Source of the DNA: Micromonospora rifamycinica
Lineage (GTDB): Bacteria > Actinomycetota > Actinomycetes > Mycobacteriales > Micromonosporaceae
Assembly: GCF_900090265.1 (NCBI RefSeq)
Contig: NZ_LT607752.1
Location: 3,968,001 to 4,032,000 of the forward strand
Length of the DNA: 64,000 nucleotides
Direction: 5' to 3'
Part shown: one piece after another, positions 58,067 to 64,000 of the stretch
How positions within the stretch are numbered: position 1 is the first letter of the stretch
Layout: the number at the start of each line of letters is the position of its first letter
Notes under the pieces: generated by a model
Databases searched by the model: none
Seen by the model: the letters and a program-made list of their open reading frames with translations, nothing else
What the model was told of the DNA's origin: nothing
Translations under genes and position numbers: made by a program

Positions 58067-58267
58067 TCAGAACCCGGAACGCACCGGCGGATGAGCGACG
58101 AACGCGGCCCACGACCGACGCTCGAAAGCCAGCACCGGCCCCGCCGGATCCTTCGAGTCGCGTACGCCCACCACCTGAGCCACCCCGGCCACCTCGACAC
58201 AGTTGGCATTGGAACCGCTACAGGCCGACTTACGCCAGGCCACACCGGAGAAGTCGGGGACGATCAT
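58067..58267 (-). CDS. DUF397 domain protein
   Basis: The 66-residue protein has the DUF397 pattern: GVAWRKSACSGSNANCVEVA, VGVRDSKDPAGPVLAF and WAAFVAHP. Such proteins accompany XRE/DUF5753 regulators in streptomycetes and relatives (the WhiJ/BldB-like pairs) and are thought to act as their small partner or antagonist. ATG 58267 lies 7 bases beyond the stop of the regulator gene, so the two form one unit. The longer in-frame start at 58309 would overlap the regulator and is not supported. Confidence 0.88.
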   Translation of the reverse strand: MIVPDFSGVAWRKSACSGSNANCVEVAGVAQVVGVRDSKDPAGPVLAFERRSWAAFVAHPPVRSGF

Positions 58268-58274
58268 CCGAGGC

Positions 58275-59123
58275 TCACTCTCGCTCGTGCTCCGTTGCGT
58301 ACCGCGCAACGAGTTCCACCGAATCGACGGGGCTCAGTGCCACCTCGACCAGCCTATCCACCTCCCGCCGGAAGTGCGCCACCTGCGGAGCCTCCTCCAG
58401 AAACAGCCCGGTCAGCTTGTGGTCGAGGAAGACCACCGACCGGTTACGCGGAAAGTCGAAGAGCGCGAACGACCCGTCCAGCCCGGTGTGCCCGCCGACG
58501 GCCAGCGGCACCACCCGCAGGGTCAGGCCCGGCCGGTCGGCCGCCTCCACGAGGTGCCGCAGTTGCCGGCCCATCACCCGAGCCCCGCCGAGCGCCCGAC
58601 GTAACACCATCTCGTCAAGCAGCACGTGCAGGGTCGGCGGGGTGGGCCGGGTCAGGACCGCCTGCCGGCCGAGTCGGGCGGCCACCCGCCCCTGCGCTTC
58701 CTCGGCCGGCACCCCGCAACCGACCATCACCGCCTGCGCGTAGTCCGCGGTCTGCAACAGGCCGGGCACCAGCATCGGCTCCCAGTTGACGATGGCGGTC
58801 GCCTCCGCCTCCAGCCGGATCAGGGTGCGCGACTCTTCGGAGAGTCCGCCGATCGCCTCCCACCAGCCGACCTCGGCCGACCGCTCGGCCATCCCGAGCA
58901 GTCGCTTGCGGGCGTCCCCGGTGACCCCGTAGATCACCAGCAGGGACGCGACGTCGGCGGCCGAGACGCCCTGGATGCCGTTCTCGATCCGCGACAGTTT
59001 GGACGGTTGCCAGCCGAGCCGGATGGCCACCCGCCGTTGCGCCATGCGACGAGCGTCCCGCAGCTCACGCAGTTCTCCACCGAGCCCTCGGCCGACCACA
59101 GTGGGCTGACTCGCCTTGGCCAT
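58275..59123 (-). CDS. XRE-family regulator with DUF5753 (WhiJ-like)
   Basis: The 282-residue protein has a helix-turn-helix at about residues 12-70 (GGELRELRDARRMAQRRVAIRLGWQPSKLSRIENG, in pieces). A C-terminal DUF5753 domain follows, with LEAEATAIVNWEPMLVPGLLQTADYAQAV, FALFDFPRNRSVVFLDH and terminal VDSVELVARYATEH. ATG 59123 is preferred. Homologues regulate development or secondary metabolism in streptomycetes. It is co-transcribed with the DUF397 gene and diverges from a small gene across a region carrying a 14-bp palindrome. Confidence 0.9.
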   Translation of the reverse strand: MAKASQPTVVGRGLGGELRELRDARRMAQRRVAIRLGWQPSKLSRIENGIQGVSAADVASLLVIYGVTGDARKRLLGMAERSAEVGWWEAIGGLSEESRTLIRLEAEATAIVNWEPMLVPGLLQTADYAQAVMVGCGVPAEEAQGRVAARLGRQAVLTRPTPPTLHVLLDEMVLRRALGGARVMGRQLRHLVEAADRPGLTLRVVPLAVGGHTGLDGSFALFDFPRNRSVVFLDHKLTGLFLEEAPQVAHFRREVDRLVEVALSPVDSVELVARYATEHERE

Positions 59124-59264
59124 GGTGATCCTCCCGATCTCACCGTGATCCGCCTGATCAACGGTCCCGGCAGCAGCACGCGACCGAGCCACCACACCAT
59201 CACCGTGGCGACACGGGCAGTGACGTTGAGTATTGACTCTCGCTCGATCTCACGCAAGCATGAG

Positions 59265-59278
59265 TAGCAACGTTGCTA
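59265..59278. promoter_or_regulatory. 14-bp perfect palindrome in the XRE/small-gene divergent promoter
   Basis: TAGCAACGTTGCTA is a perfect palindrome. On the plus strand it follows TTGACT (59233-59238) and a -10-like region near 59256, so it would overlap the transcription start of the small gene at 59304. The divergently encoded XRE regulator is the obvious candidate to bind it. Confidence 0.65.
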
Positions 59279-59303
59279 TCCCGTGCAGAGCTTGGAGGCC
59301 GCC

Positions 59304-59666
59304 ATGCAGATCCCTCAGCCCACCTGGCTGCGGCCGTACGACCCGGCCGACTCGCCCGGCCCGATCCCGTCGGTGGTCGAGCGGTTCCGGCGGCGCAGGC
59401 GGGACGAGCCGGAGCCGCCCAGCGAGGCCGAGCGGGAGGCCGCCCGCTACACGGTGGTGCTGGTGTCGCCCGAGGGCGCGCAGGCCCTCGGCGACGACCG
59501 GGGCGAGGTCGGGCTGCACCTGTTCCGTGACGAGGACTGGGACGGCAATCCGCCGCACCTGGACGAGGCGGTCAAGCTGATCGAGGAAGCCTGCGGCGAG
59601 CGGGTCGCCCTCACCGAGCACCACTCCGACCTCACCTACTGGACCGCCCACCTCCGCACCGACTGA
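59304..59666 (+). CDS. Small hypothetical protein divergent from the XRE regulator
   Basis: The 120-residue protein has a Pro-rich N-terminus (IPQPTWLRPYDPADSPGP), a basic/acidic linker (ERFRRRRRDEPEPPSEAE) and a compact C-terminal part (YTVVLVSPEGAQALG, EVGLHLFRDEDWDG, LTEHHSDLTYWTAHL). No known domain. GGAGG at 59294-59298 lies 5 bases before ATG 59304. Proteins of this type accompany XRE-DUF397 pairs in actinomycetes as far as I recall, and may be regulated by them. Confidence 0.65.
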   Translation: MQIPQPTWLRPYDPADSPGPIPSVVERFRRRRRDEPEPPSEAEREAARYTVVLVSPEGAQALGDDRGEVGLHLFRDEDWDGNPPHLDEAVKLIEEACGERVALTEHHSDLTYWTAHLRTD

Positions 59667-59879
59667 CAGGTCGCCGCAATGGCGAACCCGGCGCAAACCG
59701 GCCGATCCGGGTGAGTCGGGTGAGTCGCCAAGGTCATCAGCTCGACAGGACCCGCAACAGACATCAGACCCACCGGCCGGGGCGGGACATGGCCGGACCT
59801 CGACGCGCCGATCACCAACCGCGAACCGAGATCGGGCCGGGCCGAGCCGGGCCGGGCCTCGGTCCACCGGCCCACAGCG

Positions 59880-61055
59880 CTATCCGTCGTAGTCGACAGT
59901 CAGCGTGTCGGTGGTCGGGCTGGACTGGCAGGTCAGCACGTATCCGGCGGCCACCTCGTCCGGCTCGAGCGCATAGTTGCGGGCCATCGTCACCGCACCG
60001 GAGACCACCTTCGCCCGGCAGGTCGAGCAGACCCCGCCCTTGCAGGCGTACGGCAGCTCGCCACGCACCTTCAGCGCCGCGTCCAGCACCCGCTCGTCCC
60101 GCCCCATGGTGAACCGCGACGACCGGCCGTCCAGCACGATCGTCACCTCCGCGCCACCGGCCGCCGCGTCGGCCCGGCGGACCGGCTCCGGTGGGGCCTC
60201 GACGTGGAACAGCTCGGTGTGCACCGCCGACTCGGGCAGCCCCCGGCCGGTCAGCACCGCCTTCGCGTCCAGCACCAGCTGGTACGGCCCGCACAGGAAC
60301 CATTCGGAGATCGTGTCGCCCGGCACGATGGTGTCCAGCAGCCGGCCCAGCCGGTCGGCGTCGATCCGGCCGGACAGCAACGGCGACTCGCCCGGCTCCC
60401 GAGACAGCACGTGCACCAGGTGCAGCCGGGTCGGGTAGCGGTCCTTCAGGTCGGCCAGCTCCTCGGCGAACATCACCGTGCTCGCCGTACGGTTGCCGTA
60501 CACCAGGGTGAAGGTGCTGGCCGGCTCGACGGCCAGGGCGGTCGCGACCAGCGCGAGCACCGGCGTGATGCCGGAGCCGGCGGCCACCGCGCCGTAGTGC
60601 CGCACCCGCTGCGGGGCGAACGCGGTGGTGAAGTGCCCCAGCGGGGGCAGCACGTCGACGGTGTCGCCGTGCCGCAGCGCGCCGCAGGCGTAACCGGAGA
60701 ACGCGCCGCCGGGGATCTCCCGCACCCCGATCCGCAACCGGCCGTGCCGGGCCAGGTCGTCCGGCGTCGAGCAGATCGAGTACGACCGCCGCACGTCCGC
60801 ACCGGCCGCGCCCGACCCGCCCGGCGCGCTGGCGGCCGGGACAGTGCCGGCGGGCATGGCGGCGGCCGGGACGGCGCCGGCGGGCAGCCGGACGGTCAGG
60901 TGCTGGCCGGCGGCGAACGCGAACGTCGCCCGCAGCTCCTCCGGCACCGCGAAGGTGATCGCCACGGCGTCGTCGGTGAGCCGCTCGACGGCGGTGACCG
61001 CCAGCGGATGGAACGACGGCCGGCGACGGACCGGGCGGGTGATGGTGACAGTCAC
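59880..61055 (-). CDS. paaE: Phenylacetyl-CoA epoxidase subunit E (reductase)
   Basis: The 391-residue flavoprotein reductase has an FAD domain (RRSYSICSTPDD, GGAFSGYACG), an NAD(P)H domain (AAGSGITPVLALVATAL) and a C-terminal plant-type [2Fe-2S] ferredoxin domain with C-x4-C-x2-C in YACKGGVCSTCRAKV and the fourth cysteine in LTCQSSP. It passes electrons from NADPH to the oxygenase PaaABC. An insertion of Ala/Pro/Gly repeats near residues 55-88 (AVPAAAMPAGTVPAASAPGG) is unusual. GTG 61055 overlaps the paaD stop (GTGA). It is the last paa gene seen. Confidence 0.94.
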   Translation of the reverse strand: MTVTITRPVRRRPSFHPLAVTAVERLTDDAVAITFAVPEELRATFAFAAGQHLTVRLPAGAVPAAAMPAGTVPAASAPGGSGAAGADVRRSYSICSTPDDLARHGRLRIGVREIPGGAFSGYACGALRHGDTVDVLPPLGHFTTAFAPQRVRHYGAVAAGSGITPVLALVATALAVEPASTFTLVYGNRTASTVMFAEELADLKDRYPTRLHLVHVLSREPGESPLLSGRIDADRLGRLLDTIVPGDTISEWFLCGPYQLVLDAKAVLTGRGLPESAVHTELFHVEAPPEPVRRADAAAGGAEVTIVLDGRSSRFTMGRDERVLDAALKVRGELPYACKGGVCSTCRAKVVSGAVTMARNYALEPDEVAAGYVLTCQSSPTTDTLTVDYDG

Positions 61056-61528
61056 AGCGCCTTCAGGTGGTCGAAGGGTTCGGAGCAGGAACGACAGCGC
61101 CAGAGCGCCTTGCACGCGGTGGAGCCGAACCGGCTGACCTGCTCGGTCTCCGGCGAGCCGCACCGCGGGCAGCGCACCGCCAGGGTCAGCGGCACCGCAC
61201 CCGCCGAGCGGATCGGGGCCGGTGGGGCGATACCTGCGGCGGCGAGCTTGGCCCGCCCGGTGTCGGAGATCCAGTCGGTGCTCCAGGCGGGGCTGAAGAC
61301 CGTGCGGACCTCGGCGTCGGGGTGCCCGGCAGCCGCCAGCGCCCGCCGGATGTCGGCCCGGATCACGTCCATCGCCGGGCAGCCGGTGTAGGTGGGGGTG
61401 ATCGTGACGACCACCCGGCCGGTGGCCGGATCCTCGTCGACCGCCCGCAGGATGCCCAGCTCGTCGATGGTGATCACCCGGATCTCCGGGTCCACCACCG
61501 CCGCCACGGCCGCCCCGGGGTCGGTCAC
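61052..61528 (-). CDS. paaD: Phenylacetyl-CoA epoxidase accessory protein PaaD
   Basis: The 158-residue protein has a MIP18/DUF59-type N-terminal domain (VVDPEIRVITIDELGILR, VTITPTYTGCPAMDVIRADI with its conserved cysteine) and a C-terminal zinc ribbon-like pair, CPRCGSPETEQ and CRSCSEPF. PaaD is thought to help Fe-S assembly for the epoxidase complex. GTG 61528 gives the normal length; the gap to paaC is 13 bases. Confidence 0.93.
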   Translation of the reverse strand: MTDPGAAVAAVVDPEIRVITIDELGILRAVDEDPATGRVVVTITPTYTGCPAMDVIRADIRRALAAAGHPDAEVRTVFSPAWSTDWISDTGRAKLAAAGIAPPAPIRSAGAVPLTLAVRCPRCGSPETEQVSRFGSTACKALWRCRSCSEPFDHLKAL

Positions 61529-61541
61529 CGGCCCGCCCGGC

Positions 61542-62267
61542 TCACCACTGCGCCCCGGGGTGCGCCCGGTGCAGCACCTGCATCTCGGCCAGCAGGAAGG
61601 ACAGGTGCTCGGTGTGCACGCCGGCCCGGCCGCCACCCGGCTTCCAGCCGTCCGCCGGCCGGGTCAGGGTGGCCTCGGCCAGCACCGGGGAGACCACGGC
61701 GTCGAAGTCGGCGCGCAGGGCGGCCGGGTCGACCGGGGCCGCCGGGTCCGCCGTGAACAGCTCGTGGTGGTACGGCCAGAGCTGGTCCACCGCCGCCTGG
61801 GCGCGACGGTGCGACTCGTCGGTGCCGTCGCCGAGCCGCTTCACCCACAGCGCGGAGTGGTCCAGGTGGTAGGCGGACTCCTTGCGGGCCTTGGCCCCGA
61901 TCGCGGCGAGCCGCTCGTCGGCGCAGCCGGCCAGCGCGGTGTAGAGCGGCACCTGGTACGCCGAGAGCAGCAGCAGCTTCACCATGGTCACCGCGAAGTC
62001 GCCGTTGGGCAGCTCGACCAGGAGACAGTTGCGGAACTCCCGGTCGTCACGCAGGAACGCCAACGCGTCCTCGTCCCGGCCGGCGCCCTCCAGCTCGCCC
62101 GCGTACGACAGCAGCAGGCGGGCCGCGCCGAGCTGGTCGAGGGCGATGTTGGCCAGCGCGATGTCCTCCTCCATCTCGGGCGCGCGGGTAGCCCACTCGC
62201 CGAGCCGCTGGGCGGCCACCAGCGCGTCGTCGCCGAGGGCGAGGGTGAAGTCGAAGGGGCCGTTCAC
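61542..62267 (-). CDS. paaC: Phenylacetyl-CoA epoxidase subunit C (structural)
   Basis: The 241-residue helical ferritin-like protein has WATRAPEMEEDIALANIALDQLGAARLLLSYAGELE, ELPNGDFAVTMVKLLLLSAY and KARKESAYHLDHSALWVKRLGDGTDESHRRAQ (in pieces). It is the non-catalytic partner of PaaA. GTG 62267 with GGAG nine bases upstream also overlaps the stop of a repeat-derived micro-ORF, so its translation may be coupled to paaB. Confidence 0.94.
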   Translation of the reverse strand: MNGPFDFTLALGDDALVAAQRLGEWATRAPEMEEDIALANIALDQLGAARLLLSYAGELEGAGRDEDALAFLRDDREFRNCLLVELPNGDFAVTMVKLLLLSAYQVPLYTALAGCADERLAAIGAKARKESAYHLDHSALWVKRLGDGTDESHRRAQAAVDQLWPYHHELFTADPAAPVDPAALRADFDAVVSPVLAEATLTRPADGWKPGGGRAGVHTEHLSFLLAEMQVLHRAHPGAQW

Positions 62268-62326
62268 CGGGCCGGTCTCCGTTCGCGACTGCGGGGCTCG
62301 CAAACCCGGCTCATCCTCGCGCTCAC
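62264..62326 (-). repeat. Junction repeat/micro-ORF between paaB and paaC
   Basis: GTG 62326 overlaps the paaB stop (CTGTGAGC). It opens a 20-codon frame VSARMSRVCEPRSRERRPAR whose TGA (62266-62264) overlaps the paaC GTG. It contains the GAGCCCCGCAGTCGCGAACG core found in the nuo operon, here read in a different frame in its second half because of a length change, yet still ending on the paaC start. Confidence 0.78.
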
Positions 62327-62634
62327 AGGTGGGCCACCCCGTCCGGCACCTCGTAGAAGGTGGGATGGCGGTAGACCTTGTCGGCGGCCGGGTCGAAGAA
62401 GGCGTCCTTCTCGTCGGGGCTGGACGCGGTGATCGCGCCGGCCGGGACCACCCAGATCGAGACGCCCTCCTGCCGGCGGGTGTAGAGGTCACGGGCGTTA
62501 CGCAGGGCCAGTTCGGCGTCGGGGGCGTGCAGGCTGCCGACGTGGGTGTGCGACAACCCGCGGCGGGGGCGCACGAAGACCTCCCACAGCGGCGAGGTCA
62601 CCGGCCCCTGGGGCGTTTCCCGCTGCTCGCTCAC
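62323..62634 (-). CDS. paaB: Phenylacetyl-CoA epoxidase subunit B
   Basis: The 103-residue protein has the PaaB pattern LWEVFVRPRRGLSHTHVGSLHAPDAELALRNARDLYTRRQEG followed by SIWVVP (in pieces) and ends in DGVAHL. It is a small structural subunit required for epoxidase activity. GTG 62634 overlaps the paaA stop (GTGA). Its own stop is part of the junction repeat. Confidence 0.94.
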   Translation of the reverse strand: MSEQRETPQGPVTSPLWEVFVRPRRGLSHTHVGSLHAPDAELALRNARDLYTRRQEGVSIWVVPAGAITASSPDEKDAFFDPAADKVYRHPTFYEVPDGVAHL

Positions 62635-63704
62635 GCCGCCACCCGCTCCCGCTGCGCCCCGGCCCGCTGCTTCACGGCGTACGCCGTGGCGGCCTCGCGG
62701 ACCCACGCGCCGTCGGCGTGCGCGCGGCGGCGGTGTTCCATCCGCTGCCGGTTGCACGGCCCCTCCCCCTTGATCACCCGCATCAGCTCGTCGTAGTCCG
62801 GCTGGGTGAAGTCGTACGCCTGCCGGGTCTCGTTCCAGCGCAGGTCGGGGTCGGGGATAGTGAGGCCGAGGATCTCGGCCTGCCGCACGCACATGTCGAC
62901 GAAGCGCTGCCGCAGCTCGTCGTTGGAGAACCGCTTGATCTTCCAGGCCATCGACTGGGCGGAGTGGGTGGAGTCGCCGTCCGGCGGGCCGAACATCGCC
63001 AGTGACGGGTACCACCAGCGGTCGAGCGCGTCCTGGGCCATCGCCCGCTGGGCCGGGGTGCCGTGCGCCAGGGTGTGCAGGATCTCGTAGCCCTGCCGCT
63101 GGTGGAACGACTCCTCCTTGCAGACCCGGATCATCGCCCGCGCGTACGGCCCGTAGGAGCAGCGGCAGAGCGGGACCTGGTTGACGATCGCCGCGCCGTC
63201 CACCAGCCAGCCGATCGCACCCACGTCGGCCCAGGTGAGGGTGGGGTAGTTGAAGATCGAGCTGTACTTCTGCCGGCCGTCGAGCAGCAGCTCCACCAGC
63301 TCGTCCCGGCTGACACCCAGGGTCTCGGCGGCGGCGTAGAGGTAGAGGCCGTGACCGGCCTCGTCCTGCACCTTGGCCAGCAGGATGGCCTTGCGCTTGA
63401 GCGAGGGCGCCCGGCTGATCCAGTTCCCCTCCGGCTGCATGCCGATGATCTCGGAGTGGGCGTGCTGGGCGATCTGCCGGACCAGCGTCCGACGGTAGGC
63501 GTCGGGCATCCAGTCCCGCGGTTCGATCTTGTGGTCGGCGTCGATGACCTCGGCGAAGTACGCCGCCGGGTCGTCGCCGGGCAGCGTCGCGCCCGCCCGG
63601 GAGCGGGCCGCCGCCTCGCGCAGCGCCGTCTCGGCGGCCTCGACCTGACCGAGCAGGCCACCGCCGGGCGCGTCCTCCTGCGGGGCGAAGTCGTTGCCAT
63701 ACAT
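62631..63704 (-). CDS. paaA: Phenylacetyl-CoA epoxidase subunit A (catalytic)
   Basis: The 357-residue di-iron oxygenase subunit has E-x-x-H pairs in VQDEAGHGLYLYAAAE and VCKEESFHQRQGYEIL as iron ligands, and IIGMQPEGNWISRAPSL and NYPTLTWADVGAIGWLVDGAAI as family blocks. It adds one oxygen of O2 across the ring of phenylacetyl-CoA. ATG 63704 is preferred over 63737 because the upstream bases contain the promoter repeats. It is the first gene of paaABCDE. No paaK, paaG or paaZ genes are in the window. Confidence 0.96.
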   Translation of the reverse strand: MYGNDFAPQEDAPGGGLLGQVEAAETALREAAARSRAGATLPGDDPAAYFAEVIDADHKIEPRDWMPDAYRRTLVRQIAQHAHSEIIGMQPEGNWISRAPSLKRKAILLAKVQDEAGHGLYLYAAAETLGVSRDELVELLLDGRQKYSSIFNYPTLTWADVGAIGWLVDGAAIVNQVPLCRCSYGPYARAMIRVCKEESFHQRQGYEILHTLAHGTPAQRAMAQDALDRWWYPSLAMFGPPDGDSTHSAQSMAWKIKRFSNDELRQRFVDMCVRQAEILGLTIPDPDLRWNETRQAYDFTQPDYDELMRVIKGEGPCNRQRMEHRRRAHADGAWVREAATAYAVKQRAGAQRERVAA

Positions 63705-63711
63705 GCGACAA

Positions 63712-63752
63712 GTGTTACAGCTCGCCTCTTCCAACACCAGAGGGTGTAACAG
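63712..63752 (-). promoter_or_regulatory. Candidate paa operator: paired CTGTWACAC motifs
   Basis: On the minus strand CTGTTACAC (63752-63744) and CTGTAACAC (63720-63712) are direct repeats 32 bp apart, about three helical turns. Each is centred on the palindrome TGTWACA. A small palindrome ACACC-AGAG-GGTGT (63734-63747) overlaps one of them. They lie 8-48 bases before paaA, where a PaaR-type repressor would bind; no regulator is encoded in the window. Confidence 0.6.
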
Positions 63753-64000
63753 GATTTGAGCGACACTTTCCGTTACTGATCAACTACACTCCGCATAACT
63801 CATCATGAGTTTCCTGATGTGACTCGGATCACTAATAGAAGATGAGCGCCCGTAATCGGCTCACATGCTGCCTTTATCCAGACTTTTCGGCGGGTCGCCG
63901 GGCGTCGAATCCTGGCGAGTCGGCTGTCCGGACGTAGACTTCCCCGGTCACCACCGATCGCTGACGACGATCGCCACCCGAGACAGAGGCCACCGTCCCC
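63753..64000. other. Right-end intergenic region with a possible rightward promoter
   Basis: No gene is visible between the paa promoter and the window end. The DNA is unusually AT-rich for this window around 63755-63840. TAGACT at 63936-63941 is a good actinobacterial -10 element on the plus strand and may serve a rightward gene that starts beyond the window. Confidence 0.45.

Noticed and set aside
1..64000. tRNA, rRNA and riboswitches
   Set aside because: Intergenic regions were read for cloverleaf-like arms with a TTCRA loop and for rRNA or known riboswitch cores, and none was recognised; a covariance-model scan could still find something missed by eye.

Overview
The window comes from a high-GC actinomycete, most likely the Micromonosporaceae (Micromonospora or a close relative). 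This is inferred from the very high GC with G/C third positions, frequent GTG starts, GTGA/ATGA gene overlaps, WXG100/mycosin type VII secretion genes, an XRE-DUF397 pair, a 14-gene nuo operon and a futalosine-pathway menaquinone gene. No rRNA, tRNA or CRISPR array was seen.

Left part (1-8 kb). The 3' part of a Dam-type DNA methylase is followed by an accessory-looking block: a VapBC toxin-antitoxin pair, a YdcF/DUF218 protein, a GntR/UTRA regulator with two identical operators 42 bp apart, and two small related proteins. Two copies of a 29-bp repeat flank this block. Next come a HAD phosphatase and a self-contained operon (membrane protein, ICMT-like/DUF393-like fusion, TetR) headed by two palindromes, probably the TetR operators. 

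Middle (8-34 kb). A Fic-like protein diverges from acetyl-CoA synthetase (acsA). Two tandem secreted M6 (immune inhibitor A type) metalloproteases follow, then an alpha/beta hydrolase with an atypical nucleophile elbow. A type VII secretion region holds a 1077-residue double-SseB protein with an unassigned C-terminal domain, an overlapping small partner gene, mycosin, two WXG100 proteins and EccE. After it lie a holin-like membrane protein, a GNAT remnant, rarD, an ECF sigma/anti-sigma pair diverging from a Tat-exported PhoX phosphatase behind a PHO box, an IclR regulator and an MFS transporter. 

Respiratory block (34-57.5 kb, all on the minus strand). nuoA to nuoN (complex I) is flanked by a long-chain polyprenyl diphosphate synthase, a MenJ-like reductase, the MenG methyltransferase and mqnC. 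Together these genes make and modify menaquinone and build the dehydrogenase that reduces it. A sortase-anchored (LPVTG) surface protein is embedded in the block. 

Right end (57.5-64 kb). A gene-poor stretch carries a perfect 19-bp inverted repeat and a gene remnant. It is followed by a DUF397/XRE pair, a small divergent gene and the paaABCDE phenylacetyl-CoA epoxidase operon with its promoter. 

The most unusual observation is a short repeat at five operon junctions (nuoD-E, F-G, J-K, M-N and paaB-C). Each copy forms a micro-ORF whose start codon overlaps the upstream stop codon and whose stop codon overlaps the downstream start codon. A sixth junction (nuoL-M) has the same architecture with an unrelated sequence. 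This looks like a mobile or amplified translational-coupling linker.
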